Source: Xanthomonas arboricola pv. juglandis (GTDB taxonomy: Bacteria > Pseudomonadota > Gammaproteobacteria > Xanthomonadales > Xanthomonadaceae). Taken from it: a stretch of 64,000 nt of DNA. Positions 16,764 to 26,347 of the stretch are shown here, in pieces. The notes beneath the pieces were generated by a model that made no database searches, was not told the DNA's origin, and saw only the letters and a list, made by a program, of their open reading frames with translations. The DNA lies in NCBI RefSeq assembly GCF_001013475.1, contig NZ_JZEF01000002.1, positions 971,655 through 1,035,654 of the forward strand. The letters are read 5' to 3'. The number at the start of each line of letters is the position of its first letter. Positions within the stretch are counted from its first letter, which is position 1. The translations under genes and the position numbers were made by a program.

Positions 16764-18824
16764 ATGCACGGGCGTCGTCACCCGAAGAACCCGCATGCGG
16801 AGGCCGAGCAGTTCCGCCGGCGTGCGGTGCTGGGCTTTGTGATGGTGGTGATCTGCCTGGTCGGGCTGGGCGGCTGGTATTTCAAGCTGCAGGTGCTCGA
16901 CCACGAGGTCTATGCCACGCGCTCGGAAGCCAACCGCATCAAGCCCAAGCCGGTGGTGCCCGGGCGCGGCATGATCTACGACCGCACCGGCCGGCTGCTG
17001 GCCGAGAACGTGCCGGCCTTCCGCCTGGACGTGACCCCGGACAAGGTCGCCGACATGGACGCCATGCTGGCCGCGCTGGGCAAGGTGATCCCGATCGCGC
17101 CGGAGGATCTGGAGCGCTTCAACCGCGAGCGGCGCGCGCGCCGCAGCTTCCTGCCGGTGACGCTCAAGCTGCGCATGAGCGATGAGGAAATGGCGCGCTT
17201 TGCGGTGGAGCGCTGGCGCTTCCCCGGGGTAGAGCTGGAGCCCTACCTGACCCGCCGCTACCCGTACGGGCCGCTGTTCGCGCACATCATCGGCTACGTC
17301 GGCCGTATCGACGAGAAGGACCTGGCGGTGCTGGGCGAGGGCAATGCCGCGCTCACCCACATGGGCAAGTCCGGGCTGGAGCGCTACTACGAGCAGGACC
17401 TGCGCGGCCAGGTCGGGTACGAGCAGGTCGAAACCAACGTGCAGGGGCGGGCGATCCGCACCGTCGGCCGGGTCGCGCCGCAGTCGGGCGCGGACCTGCG
17501 GCTGTCGGTGGATGCCGACCTGCAGCGCGCGATGGTGGCCGCGTTCGGCGAGCACGAAGGCGCGGCGATCGCGATGGACCCGCGTACCGGCGAGATCCTG
17601 GGCATGGTCAGCCTGCCCAGCTACGACCCCAACCTGTTCGTCAACGGCATCTCGCATACCGACTTCAAGATGCTCAACGACAACCCGTCGCGGCCGCAGT
17701 TCAACCGGCTGGTGCTGGGTGGCGTGGCGCCGGGCTCCACGCTCAAGCCGCTGATCGCGCTGGCCGGCCTGGACAGCGGCCTGCGCCGGCCGGAAGACCG
17801 GGTGCTGTCCACCGGCATGTTCTACCTGCCCGGGGTCAGCCGCGGCTGGGGCGACTCGCACCGCGGCGGCCATGGCTGGACCGATCTGCGCAAGTCCATC
17901 GCCCAGTCGGTCAATACCTATTACTACCGGCTGGCGGTGGACATGGGCATCGAGCGCTTCGACCACTACCTGGGCGAGTACGGCTTCGGCCAGCCGACCG
18001 GGGTGGACCTGCTCGGCGAGATCGGCGGCATCCTGCCATCGCCGGCCTACAAGTACAAAACCCGCAAGGAGCGCTGGTATCCCGGCGACACCGTCAACAT
18101 CGCCATCGGCCAGGGCGACTGGAAGGTGACCCCGCTGCAACTGGTGCGCGGGGTGTCGGCGATCGCCAGCGGGCTGCTGCTGCGCCCGCACCTGGTGCTG
18201 GAGCAGCGCACTGGCTTCGATCACCCCTGGCAGCCGATGATCCAGCCGCCGGGCAAGCCGATCAGCCCGAGCGAGGCGCATCTGCAGGTGGTGCGCGAGG
18301 GCATGATGGACACCATGCGCCCCGGCGGCACCGGCTATGCGATCACGCCGGGCGCGCCGTATCAGATGGCCGGCAAGACCGGCACCGCGCAGGTGGTCAG
18401 CCGCAAGGGCGTGGCCGCGGTGGACCCGCGCAGCCTGCCGCTGCATCTGCGCCACCGTGGCCTGTTCGTCGGCTTCGCGCCGGCCGACAACCCGGTCATC
18501 GCAGTGGCGGTGGCGGTGGAGGGCGGTGGTTTCGGTACCAGCTCGGCAGCGCCGATCGCACGCAAGATCTTCGACGCCTGGCTGCTCGGCAAGCTGCCCG
18601 CCGGCCTGGAGCCGCTGGACAGCGAGCTCGGCATGACCGCGGTGGGCGTCAACCAGTTCGAAGCCGGCGCCACCGATGCGCGCCAGGCCGGCGATGCGGC
18701 CGCGGCCACGCTGGAGGAGCTGCCGGTGGTGATCGGCCAGACCGCGGTGGCGTTGGACCCCAACACGCCGGCGCAGCCGGTGGTGCCGGATGTGCCCGAT
18801 GCGGTCCAGGAGACCGACCATTGA
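16764..18824 (+). CDS. mrdA: Penicillin-binding protein 2 (elongation transpeptidase)
   Basis: A 686-residue class B PBP, the DD-transpeptidase that cross-links lateral-wall peptidoglycan with RodA. It has an N-terminal membrane anchor (about 25-45), a pedestal domain (to about 250), then the transpeptidase with active-site Ser325 in STLK, SVN near 385 and the KTG box at Lys538. The C-terminal 60 residues are an acidic Ala/Pro-rich extension beyond the catalytic fold. ATG 16764 follows mreD by 4 bases; the stop overlaps rodA by 4 bases. Confidence 0.96.
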   Translation: MHGRRHPKNPHAEAEQFRRRAVLGFVMVVICLVGLGGWYFKLQVLDHEVYATRSEANRIKPKPVVPGRGMIYDRTGRLLAENVPAFRLDVTPDKVADMDAMLAALGKVIPIAPEDLERFNRERRARRSFLPVTLKLRMSDEEMARFAVERWRFPGVELEPYLTRRYPYGPLFAHIIGYVGRIDEKDLAVLGEGNAALTHMGKSGLERYYEQDLRGQVGYEQVETNVQGRAIRTVGRVAPQSGADLRLSVDADLQRAMVAAFGEHEGAAIAMDPRTGEILGMVSLPSYDPNLFVNGISHTDFKMLNDNPSRPQFNRLVLGGVAPGSTLKPLIALAGLDSGLRRPEDRVLSTGMFYLPGVSRGWGDSHRGGHGWTDLRKSIAQSVNTYYYRLAVDMGIERFDHYLGEYGFGQPTGVDLLGEIGGILPSPAYKYKTRKERWYPGDTVNIAIGQGDWKVTPLQLVRGVSAIASGLLLRPHLVLEQRTGFDHPWQPMIQPPGKPISPSEAHLQVVREGMMDTMRPGGTGYAITPGAPYQMAGKTGTAQVVSRKGVAAVDPRSLPLHLRHRGLFVGFAPADNPVIAVAVAVEGGGFGTSSAAPIARKIFDAWLLGKLPAGLEPLDSELGMTAVGVNQFEAGATDARQAGDAAAATLEELPVVIGQTAVALDPNTPAQPVVPDVPDAVQETDH

Positions 18825-19939
18825 GTGACATCCTGCGCTGGCTGGTGGACATGGTTGCGCGCTTCACGCGCAGCCTGGACTGGGTGCTGTGCCTGGCGCT
18901 GGGTGCGCTGATGGTGATCGGCCTGTCGGTGCTCAAGAGCGCGGGCGGCGCTGCCAACGGCGATCACCTGGTGATGGCGCAAGCCGTGCGCTTCATCATC
19001 GGCCTGGCCGCGATGTGGGGGATTTCGCGCATGTCGGTGCTACGCCTGCGCGCCTGGACGCCGTGGGTGTACGGCCTGTCGATGCTGCCGCTGCTGGCGG
19101 TGTTCGCGCTGGGCACCGGCAAGTACGGTCGCCAGTGGCTGGACCTGAAACTGTTCTACCTGCAGCCGGCCGAACTGCTCAAGATCAGCCTGCCGATGAT
19201 GGCGGCCTGGTATCTGCACCGCATGCCATTGCCGCCGCGCATCTCCACCGTGCTGGTGACCGGCGTGATCATCGGCGTGCCGACCGCGCTGATCATGCTG
19301 CAGCCGGACTTCGGCACCGGTGTGCTGATCGCCGCCAGCGGCGTGTTCGTACTGCTGCTGGCCGGCCTGCCGTGGTGGTGGGTGGCGGTGGGCGTGGGCG
19401 GCGTCTCGGCGGCCGCGCCGGTGGCCTGGTTCTGGCTGCTGCGGCCGTATCAGAAGGACCGCATCATGATGTTCCTCAACCCGGAAAACGATGCGCTGGG
19501 CGCCGGCTGGAACATCATCCAGTCCAAGATCGCGATTGGCTCGGGCGGTTTCGACGGCAAGGGCTGGGGGCTGGGCTCGCAGTCGCATCTGAACTTCATT
19601 CCCGAACAGACCACCGACTTTGCATTCTCGGTGCTCAGCGAGGAGTTTGGCTGGATTGGCGTGGCAACCGTGCTCAGCCTGTACCTGATCGTGATCGCGC
19701 GCTGCCTGTGGATCGCCTCACAGGCGCGCGACACCTATTCGCGCCTGGTCGCCGGTGCCACCGGCCTGGCCTTCTTCGTCTACGTGCTGGTCAACGGCGG
19801 CATGATTTCCGGGCTGCTGCCGGTGGTGGGCGTGCCGATGCCGCTGATGAGTTACGGCGGTACCTCGGCGGTATCGCTGTTGGCCGGGCTGGGCCTGGTG
19901 ATGGCGGTCAAGGCGCACCGTCCGGTGCACGGCTACTGA
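18821..19939 (+). CDS. rodA: Peptidoglycan glycosyltransferase RodA (SEDS family)
   Basis: A 372-residue polytopic SEDS protein with about ten membrane helices; it polymerises lipid II in partnership with PBP2. The signature near the end, PLMSYGGTSAVSLLAGLGLVM, and the mid-protein QPDFGTG (catalytic Asp region) are present. The start appears to be TTG 18821, overlapping the mrdA stop (TTGA), with AGGAG about 10 bases upstream. Confidence 0.94.
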   Translation: MSDILRWLVDMVARFTRSLDWVLCLALGALMVIGLSVLKSAGGAANGDHLVMAQAVRFIIGLAAMWGISRMSVLRLRAWTPWVYGLSMLPLLAVFALGTGKYGRQWLDLKLFYLQPAELLKISLPMMAAWYLHRMPLPPRISTVLVTGVIIGVPTALIMLQPDFGTGVLIAASGVFVLLLAGLPWWWVAVGVGGVSAAAPVAWFWLLRPYQKDRIMMFLNPENDALGAGWNIIQSKIAIGSGGFDGKGWGLGSQSHLNFIPEQTTDFAFSVLSEEFGWIGVATVLSLYLIVIARCLWIASQARDTYSRLVAGATGLAFFVYVLVNGGMISGLLPVVGVPMPLMSYGGTSAVSLLAGLGLVMAVKAHRPVHGY

Positions 19940-20117
19940 GCCGGCGCGTTCTGCAGCCGACGCTGACAGGCACTCACCCATGTCGAAAGAACCAATCACA
20001 CCTGGCCAGTCGCAGCACGCCGCTGGCGACAGGCGCATGGCACGCAGCTGACGCTGCGCAAGGCGCGCGCGGTTCTGCGCGCTGCGTTGCAATGACGACA
20101 TCCCGGCGCAGGGCCGC
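19940..20117. other. rodA-polygalacturonase gap, left part
   Basis: No gene is seen between the rodA stop and the PIP-box promoter. No strong terminator hairpin is obvious after rodA. Confidence 0.5.
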
Positions 20118-20142
20118 TTCGCGCATGCGGTATCGGGTTCGC
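20118..20142 (+). promoter_or_regulatory. Perfect PIP box (HrpX binding site)
   Basis: TTCGC at 20118-20122, exactly 15 bases, then TTCGC at 20138-20142. This is the plant-inducible-promoter consensus bound by HrpX, the regulator of type III secretion genes in Xanthomonas. The correctly placed -10 box that follows strengthens the call. Confidence 0.88.
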
Positions 20143-20172
20143 TCGTCTTCTGTGAATGGGCGCGTCGCTCCG

Positions 20173-20178
20173 TAGAGT
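20173..20178 (+). promoter_or_regulatory. -10 box of the PIP-box promoter
   Basis: TAGAGT fits YANNNT and lies 30 bases after the second TTCGC, within the 30-32 base window known for functional HrpX promoters. Transcription would start near 20185, about 75 bases before the ATG. Confidence 0.8.
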
Positions 20179-20260
20179 CCGATGCGCCGCCGTCCTGCGC
20201 GCGGCCGGGTCGCGTTGCAGTTGCAGGCACGCGCCATTCCTCTTCCAGGTGACTTCTTCC

Positions 20261-21661
20261 ATGAAACTGCTAACCGCCGCGATCGGCGGTGTCTGTCTTA
20301 CGTTCGCCGCACACGCCGGCGCCATCAACCTTGCCACCGGCGATACGCGCGCGGTCTCCGAGCCGGCGATTCCCGCCACCTGCCAGCCGGTGAGCGCCAG
20401 CCACACGCCAAGCGGGCGGCTGTTCGACGCCGCGCTGGAAAGCGCGCCGCCCGATACCAAAGCCATCCAGGCCGCGCTGACTGCCTGCACCGGCAAGAAC
20501 GGCAGCGTGCTGCTCAAGGCCGGTACCGGCAACGCGTTTCTCAGCGGCCCGCTGACCATTCCCACCGGCGTCACCCTGGTCGTCGATCAGGGCGTGACCC
20601 TGTACGGCTCGCGCAATCCGGCCGACTACGGCAGCGGTTGCGGTGTCGCAGGCGCCAAGAGCGGCGGCTGCCTGCCGCTGATCAGCGTCAAGGGCACCAG
20701 GTCGGGCGTGATGGGCGTACGCACCGGCGGGCGCCAGGGCACGATCGACGGGCGCGGCGACCTGCCCATGCTCGGCAAGAGCACCACCTGGTGGGAGTTC
20801 GGCGAAAACGCCAAGGCTGCCGGCCAGGTGCAGAACAGCCCGGACCTGGTCAAGGTGCAGAACTCAAACACGTTCACCCTCTACAACGTCAATCTGATCA
20901 ATGCGGCGTACTTCCATTTCTTCGCGCATATCGTCGATGGCCTGACCATCTGGGGCGTGCGGGTGAAGTCGCCGGCGACCAGCCCCAATACCGATGGCCT
21001 GGACCTGGACAGCGTGGTCAACGCCAGCCTGGTCGACAACGATGTAATGGGCGGCGACGACTGCGTCGCGATCAAGACCATTGCGTCCAAGTCCGGCAAC
21101 ATCAGCGTGCGCGACAACCGCTGCTACGGCACCCACGGCATCTCGATCGGCAGCGAAGTGATGTCCGGGGTCAACAACGTGCTGGTCGACAACAACGCCA
21201 TCACCGCCACCGACGATGCCGGCAACCGCAGTACCGACAACACCGGGCTGCGCATCAAGACCAGCCTTGCCAAGGGCGGCCCGGTCAGCCTGGTCACCTA
21301 TCGCAATACCTGCCTGTACGGGGTGACCAGCCCGCTGGTGATCAACCCGTTCTATTCGGTGGGCGGCAGCGGCACCAAGCCCAGCTTCGCCGGGATCGTC
21401 GTCAACGGCCTGCGTACCACCGGCGATGTCGGCCTCAAGGGCAAGGGCTGGATCCTGAAAGGCTTCGATGCGCAGACGCCGCTGGACCTGACGCTGGCCA
21501 ATGTGGCCACCGGCAATACCGCGGTCTCCGCCAGCGATGCGCAGATCGGGCTGAGCAACAGCGCGCTCACCCCGACCGGCAGCAACGTCACCACCTCCAG
21601 CGTGCAACTCAGTGGCAGCGTTCCCACCTGCGCGGGTGCGCCGCAGTTCCCGGCGTTGTGA
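20261..21661 (+). CDS. Secreted polygalacturonase (glycoside hydrolase 28)
   Basis: A 466-residue pectin-degrading enzyme that cleaves polygalacturonan in plant cell walls. It has a Sec signal peptide (about residues 1-20, cleavage after AHA) and should leave the cell by type II secretion. GH28 catalytic motifs are in order: NTDG (about 244), the paired Asp of GGDDC (about 266), the conserved His in GTHGISIGS (about 292) and RIK (about 330). The usual GHG is THG here, but the His is kept. ATG 20261 is chosen for the signal peptide; the frame is open upstream. The PIP box at 20118 indicates co-expression with the Hrp type III system in planta. It interrupts the conserved rodA-mltB neighbourhood. 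Confidence 0.95.
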   Translation: MKLLTAAIGGVCLTFAAHAGAINLATGDTRAVSEPAIPATCQPVSASHTPSGRLFDAALESAPPDTKAIQAALTACTGKNGSVLLKAGTGNAFLSGPLTIPTGVTLVVDQGVTLYGSRNPADYGSGCGVAGAKSGGCLPLISVKGTRSGVMGVRTGGRQGTIDGRGDLPMLGKSTTWWEFGENAKAAGQVQNSPDLVKVQNSNTFTLYNVNLINAAYFHFFAHIVDGLTIWGVRVKSPATSPNTDGLDLDSVVNASLVDNDVMGGDDCVAIKTIASKSGNISVRDNRCYGTHGISIGSEVMSGVNNVLVDNNAITATDDAGNRSTDNTGLRIKTSLAKGGPVSLVTYRNTCLYGVTSPLVINPFYSVGGSGTKPSFAGIVVNGLRTTGDVGLKGKGWILKGFDAQTPLDLTLANVATGNTAVSASDAQIGLSNSALTPTGSNVTTSSVQLSGSVPTCAGAPQFPAL

Positions 21662-22129
21662 TCGATCAGGCGCGGCTGGATGATCGGCCGCGCCTGATGG
21701 CTGGATCGACATTGACAAAGAGACGGATCAGCCGACCGGCGCCGCCCTCAGGTGAACAATAGAAACAGGTCCGACGGCATGGCTGCCAAGGGCGCCCTGT
21801 CGCCGGTGCGTTGGACATTGATCGTGGCGACGAGCTGGCCTTCCAGCGTCGAGCATGCGCGCTTGCTCTGGATCGCGTGAGCAGGTGCCGCCGGTGGCGG
21901 TGATCGCCAGCGTTCTATTCGGTTCGGCAGTAGGCCGAGTCGTCTGTTGAGGAAGGCAACCCCAGGTCAGCTGCACCAGCAGCCATCAGCGCGTCCGGCA
22001 CATAACCAGGCGCCTGGCCAATCCCAAATCCCCACTCCCGATTCCCCAACCGCAACCCAGCAAGCTAAAGCTCTTTCCTTTCATGGTCTTATTGCCAGAA
22101 GTTCATCTGTTCTCTGTTACCCTCGGCCG
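21662..22129. other. Polygalacturonase-mltB gap
   Basis: 468 bases without a convincing gene. A reverse GGGAATC-type array (AATCCCAAATCCCCACTCCCGATTCCCC) lies at about 22021-22050. Just before mltB, TTGCCA (22092) and TGTTAC (22115), spaced by 17, could form a weak promoter. Confidence 0.45.
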
Positions 22130-23269
22130 ATGATTCGACGCACTCTGACCTGCCTGCTCACCCTCGGCCTTGTCGCCTGCGCGACCCAGCCCAGCCCTCC
22201 GACCCCGCCGCCGGCCGCCAGCGCGCCCCCGGCCAAGCCGCCGAGCGCCCCGGTCGCGCCCGTCAGTGCCGCTGCCGAAGCGCCCGCGCTGCCGCCGGTG
22301 GACCTGACCCCGATGCCGTTCGAGATCGCCCGCGCCAACTTCGTACGCGACACTGCCACCAAGTACGGCATCGACGCCGCACAGATCGAAGCGGTGCTGG
22401 CGCAGGCGCAGTTCAAGGACGCCATCGTCACCGCGATGTCGCGCCCGGCCGAGCGGGTCAAACCGTGGAACGAATACCGCCCGATGTTCATCACCCAGGC
22501 GCGGATCGATGGCGGCCGCAAGTTCCTGGCCGAGCATCGCGCCGAACTGAGCAAGGTCGAAGCGGCCACCGGCGTGCCGGCGCAGGTGATCGTGGCCATC
22601 ATCGGGGTGGAAACCAGTTACGGCAGCAATGCCGGCAAGTACCGCGTGCTGGACGCGCTGTACACGCTGGCGTTCCGCTACCCGCGCAGCGGCGACCCGG
22701 CCAAGCTCGAACGCGAAGTGCGTCGCGAGCTGTTCTTCCGCGATGAACTCGGCCAGCTGTTCGCGCTCGGCAAGGAAGAGCAGCTCGATGTCACCACGCT
22801 GATCGGCAGCTATGCCGGCGCGATGGGCATGGGCCAGTTCATGCCGTCCAGCTACCGCCAGTTCGCCGTCGACGGCGATGCCGACGGCAGGCGCAACCTG
22901 TTCACCGACCACAACGACGTGTTCGCCTCGGTCGCCAACTACTTCGTCAAGAAGGGCGGTTGGGTGCGCGGTGGCCAGGTCGCGGTGCCGGCCGCGCTGG
23001 CCGCCGGCCACGAGGAATTCAATCCCACCGACTGGTCGCCGGTGTACACGCTGGCCGACCTGTCCGCGCGCGGCTATCACCCCAATGCCCCGGTGGTGGC
23101 CGGCAGCACTGCCACCCCGATCACCCTGGACGATGCCAACGGCAAGCAGTACTGGCTGGGCTTCCAGAATTTCTACGCGATCACCCGTTACAACATTTCC
23201 AAGATGTACGCGATGGCCGTGTTCCAGCTGTCCGAGGCCATTGCCGGCAAGGAGTTACCCCCGGCATGA
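22130..23269 (+). CDS. mltB: Membrane-bound lytic murein transglycosylase B
   Basis: A 379-residue outer-membrane lipoprotein (lipobox VACA, Cys17) that cleaves peptidoglycan glycan strands to anhydromuropeptides. After a Pro/Ala-rich linker (about 20-62), the SLT family 3 domain begins; catalytic Glu161 is in GVETSYGS, and the GAMGMGQFMPSSYR signature follows. ATG 22130 is preferred because it gives the lipoprotein signal. Its stop overlaps rlpA (ATGA), a pairing conserved in gammaproteobacteria, where both act in wall turnover. Confidence 0.94.
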   Translation: MIRRTLTCLLTLGLVACATQPSPPTPPPAASAPPAKPPSAPVAPVSAAAEAPALPPVDLTPMPFEIARANFVRDTATKYGIDAAQIEAVLAQAQFKDAIVTAMSRPAERVKPWNEYRPMFITQARIDGGRKFLAEHRAELSKVEAATGVPAQVIVAIIGVETSYGSNAGKYRVLDALYTLAFRYPRSGDPAKLEREVRRELFFRDELGQLFALGKEEQLDVTTLIGSYAGAMGMGQFMPSSYRQFAVDGDADGRRNLFTDHNDVFASVANYFVKKGGWVRGGQVAVPAALAAGHEEFNPTDWSPVYTLADLSARGYHPNAPVVAGSTATPITLDDANGKQYWLGFQNFYAITRYNISKMYAMAVFQLSEAIAGKELPPA

Positions 23270-24681
23270 ACAGCACGACAGGCCCCAAGTGGCTGATCCC
23301 GATGGCGCTGATGCTTGGCCTGGCGGCCTGTAGCAGTGCACCGAAGAAAAGCGCCGGCACCGGCGGCAGCGGCGCGATCAAGGGCGTCAAGGTCGACGGC
23401 AAGGGGCCGGCGTATGTGGCCACCGGTTGCCCCTCGACCTCGCCTTACGCACCCGCCAAGGAAGACCCGTCCACGCGCGGCGACTACACCGCCGGCGGGC
23501 TGTACAAGCCCGGCGTCAAGGACACCACGCCGGACCACGTGCCCAACGTGGCCTGCATCCCCGAACCGCTGGTCACCAACGAGCCGCGCTCGGCGGTGGG
23601 CAACCGCTCGCCGTATGAGGTGCTGGGCAAACGCTACGTGGTGATGGACAACCCCGGCGACTATGTCGAACGCGGGACCGCCTCGTACTACGGCAGCAAA
23701 TTCCACGGCCGGCTGACCTCCAACAAGGAGGTCTACGACATGTACGCCTTCACTGCCGCCCACAAGACCTTGCCGTTGCCCAGCTTCGCCCTGGTGACCA
23801 ACACCGACACCGGCGACTCGGTGGTGGTGCGCGTCAACGACCGCGGCCCGTTCCACGATGGCCGCGTGATCGATCTGAGCTACGCCGCTGCGGTCAAGCT
23901 GGGCATCACCGGCAAGGGCACTGGCAATGTCGAGGTACGCGGCCTGACCGAAGCCGACAACGGCAATCTGCTGGCCAAGCGCCGCAGCGGCAGCGCGCCG
24001 GTCAGCACTGCGGTCGCCGCCGCACGGCCGGCCGCCAGCGCCAGCCAGATCGATGGGTTGGTGCAGCGCCTGCCCACCCGCACCGTCCCGGCCGCCGCCC
24101 CGCGCGCAGTGGCCGCCAGCGCCGCCGCTCCGGTGGCCGCCGCAGTGGCAGGCAGTGCAGGGGCTGCTGCGGTTCCCGCGGGCGAGCGTTGGCGCTACCG
24201 CGTGGCCGATTCGCGCCAGCCCGGCAACGCCGACAACTTCGATGCCTGGATGAAGTCGCAGGGCGTGCGCGTGGCCACCGGCAAGCCGGCTGCCGCCGCG
24301 CCGCGGCCTGCCTCGGCTGCCCCGGTCGCGGTCGCGCCAGCCGCCCCGGTCGCGGTGGCGGCGATCAAGCCTGCCGACAGCGCGCCGGCACGTCCGCTCA
24401 GGAGCGAACCGGTACCGGTCAAGGCGCCGAGCGTGGCCGAGGCGGCACTGGGCGACATCCTGTTGCAGGTGGCCAGTTTCGCCAGCCGCGAAAACGCCAC
24501 CCGCGCGCTGTCGCAGCTTGCCTCGGCCGGGATTGCCGGTGCCAGCGTCAGCGACATCGTCAGCGGCGGTCGCACCTTGTGGCGGCTGCGCGTCAACGCG
24601 CGCGATCACGCCAATGCCTCGGAAATCGCGCAGCGCATCGCCGGCCTGGGCTTCGGGCGTCCGCAGATCGTCGCCAACTAG
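23266..24681 (+). CDS. rlpA: Septal-ring lytic transglycosylase RlpA
   Basis: A 471-residue lipoprotein (lipobox LAAC, Cys22). The double-psi beta-barrel domain (about 130-225) has GTASYYG and VNDRGPF with the catalytic Asp; it cuts naked glycan strands. An Ala/Pro-rich linker (about 240-395) leads to a C-terminal SPOR domain (about 400-471: ILLQVASFASRENA) that binds denuded peptidoglycan at septa. ATG 23266 overlaps the mltB stop by 4 bases. Confidence 0.93.
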   Translation: MNSTTGPKWLIPMALMLGLAACSSAPKKSAGTGGSGAIKGVKVDGKGPAYVATGCPSTSPYAPAKEDPSTRGDYTAGGLYKPGVKDTTPDHVPNVACIPEPLVTNEPRSAVGNRSPYEVLGKRYVVMDNPGDYVERGTASYYGSKFHGRLTSNKEVYDMYAFTAAHKTLPLPSFALVTNTDTGDSVVVRVNDRGPFHDGRVIDLSYAAAVKLGITGKGTGNVEVRGLTEADNGNLLAKRRSGSAPVSTAVAAARPAASASQIDGLVQRLPTRTVPAAAPRAVAASAAAPVAAAVAGSAGAAAVPAGERWRYRVADSRQPGNADNFDAWMKSQGVRVATGKPAAAAPRPASAAPVAVAPAAPVAVAAIKPADSAPARPLRSEPVPVKAPSVAEAALGDILLQVASFASRENATRALSQLASAGIAGASVSDIVSGGRTLWRLRVNARDHANASEIAQRIAGLGFGRPQIVAN

Positions 24682-24940
24682 CCACGATCGATCCGGCAGC
24701 CAAGGCGTCGGCAGGTAGCCCGGCGCCCGCTATCGACAGGTAGCGTCGGGCAGCCGCGATCACGACGCGCCCCATGCAGCTTGCTCGATCGCCCAGCGCG
24801 TCAGCCACGTTCGGCGCGCCGCCTGCCGCCATCGCTGAACTGCGCAGGCGCGCGCAGCATCGCGCGCGTCGCCCTGATCGCCGTGGCGCCTTACAATTTC
24901 GCATTACCCAGCCTTCGGGCCCGTCAGGAGTCGTTCTTCA

Positions 24941-26146
24941 ATGAAATTCCGCTTCGCCGCCGCTGCGGTGGCCACGTTTGCCTTTGGCCTGGTCTGCGCG
25001 CAGACCCCTGCGCCGCAGCCGACGCCTGCCGTTGCCGCTGCGCCGGCCGCCGTCCCGGTTCCGCCCGCACCCGCGCCGGCGGTGTCCAAGTCCTGGATCC
25101 TGATGGATTACGCCACCGGGCAGGTGCTGGCCGGTGAAAACATCCACCAGCAGCTGGCGCCGGCCAGCATCACCAAGGTGATGACGTCCTACGTGGTCGC
25201 TGCCGAAATCAAGAATGGCAAGGTCAAGCGCGACGACCAGGTCATGATGAGCGAGCGCGCCTGGCGCGAGGGCGGTGCCGGCACCGACGGCAGCTACAGC
25301 GGCTTCCCGGTCAACCAGACCGCGCGTCTGGAAGACATGGAAAAGGGCATGGCGATCCAGTCCGGCAACGATGCCGCGATCGCACTGGCCGAGCATGTGG
25401 CCGGCAGCGAAGAAGCCTTCGCCTCGCTGATGAACAGCTACGCCGCCAAGATCGGCATGAAGGACTCCTACTTCGTCAACGCGCACGGCCTCAGCGCCGA
25501 AGGTCACCATTCCACCGCCTACGACCTGGCGATGCTGGGCCGCGCGATGGTGCGCGATTACCCGGAGACCTATGCCTACAACAAGATCAAGGAATTCCAG
25601 GTCGGCAGCATCAAGCAGAACAACCGCAACCTGCTGTTGTGGCGCGACCCGGCGGTGGACGGCATCAAGACCGGCCACACCTCCGAGGCCGGCTACTGCC
25701 TGCTGAGCTCGGCCAAGCGCGGCGACCAGCGCCTGGTGGCGGTGGTGATGGGCGATTCGTCCGAGCGCCAGCGCGCCGACGACAGCCTGGCCCTGCTCAA
25801 CTGGGGCTTCCGCTTCTTCGAAACCCACAGCCTGTACGCGCCCGGCAAGGTCGTGACCAAGCAGAAGGTCTGGAAGGGTCAGCAGGACGAAGTGCAGCTC
25901 GGCGTGGCCCAGCCATTGCTGGTCAGCCTGCAGCGCGGCCGCTACAACGACCTCAAGCCCAGCATGGAAGTGGCCAAGAACCTGCAGGCCCCGATCAAGC
26001 AGGGCCAGCAGATCGGCACCGTCAAGGTCAGCCTGGACGGCAAGATCATCGCCCAGGCCCCGCTGGTCGCCATCAACGCAGTCGAAGAGGGTGGCTTCTT
26101 CAAGCGCCTCTGGGATGCGTTCTGGATGTGGTGGGAATCAGAGTGA
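24941..26146 (+). CDS. D-alanyl-D-alanine carboxypeptidase (PBP5/6 type)
   Basis: A 401-residue DD-carboxypeptidase that trims pentapeptide stems. It has a signal peptide (about 1-21), an Ala/Pro spacer, then the penicilloyl-serine fold with Ser76 in SITK, SGN near 146 and Lys243 in KTG. A C-terminal beta domain and an amphipathic helix (FFKRLWDAFWMWW) anchor it to the inner membrane. The ATG follows AGGAG. A strong terminator lies 3 bases after the stop, ending the mltB-rlpA-dac group. Confidence 0.95.
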   Translation: MKFRFAAAAVATFAFGLVCAQTPAPQPTPAVAAAPAAVPVPPAPAPAVSKSWILMDYATGQVLAGENIHQQLAPASITKVMTSYVVAAEIKNGKVKRDDQVMMSERAWREGGAGTDGSYSGFPVNQTARLEDMEKGMAIQSGNDAAIALAEHVAGSEEAFASLMNSYAAKIGMKDSYFVNAHGLSAEGHHSTAYDLAMLGRAMVRDYPETYAYNKIKEFQVGSIKQNNRNLLLWRDPAVDGIKTGHTSEAGYCLLSSAKRGDQRLVAVVMGDSSERQRADDSLALLNWGFRFFETHSLYAPGKVVTKQKVWKGQQDEVQLGVAQPLLVSLQRGRYNDLKPSMEVAKNLQAPIKQGQQIGTVKVSLDGKIIAQAPLVAINAVEEGGFFKRLWDAFWMWWESE

Positions 26147-26149
26147 TCC

Positions 26150-26185
26150 AAAGAAAAAGCCGGCGAAAGCCGGCTTTTTCTTTGG
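26150..26185 (+). terminator. Rho-independent terminator after the carboxypeptidase
   Basis: AAAAAGCCGGC, a GAAA loop and GCCGGCTTTTT, flanked by an A-run and a T-run, so it could work on both strands. Confidence 0.92.
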
Positions 26186-26345
26186 AATCGGGAATCGGGA
26201 ATCGGGAATCGGGAATCGGGAATCGGAGAGGCGGGAATCGGAGAGGCGGGAATCGGAGAGGCGGGAATCGGAGAGGCGGGAATCGCAGAAGCGGGGTGTC
26301 GCTCTTGCTCTACCTATTCCCGATTCCCAATTCCCGATTCCCAGC
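26184..26345. repeat. GGAATCG tandem, 15-base tandem and opposing array
   Basis: Five heptamers GGAATCG (26184-26218) run into five 15-base units GGGAATCGGAGAGGC (26218-26292, the last one diverged), followed by a reverse array at 26308-26342 (ATTCCCGATTCCCAATTCCCGATTCCC). This is the same convergent design as at 9520/10256 and 14771/15044, but here with local tandem expansion. Confidence 0.85.
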
Positions 26346-26347
26346 CC

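Noticed and set aside
22092..22120. Leaderless promoter for mltB
   Set aside because: The -10 match is weak and the implied start site is almost at the ATG; not enough to call.
24898..24918. TTCGC...TTCGG before the carboxypeptidase as a second PIP box
   Set aside because: The spacer is 11 bases rather than 15 and the gene is housekeeping.
26218..26292. Regular 15-base repeats as a possible CRISPR
   Set aside because: Units are contiguous with no spacers, and no cas gene is near.
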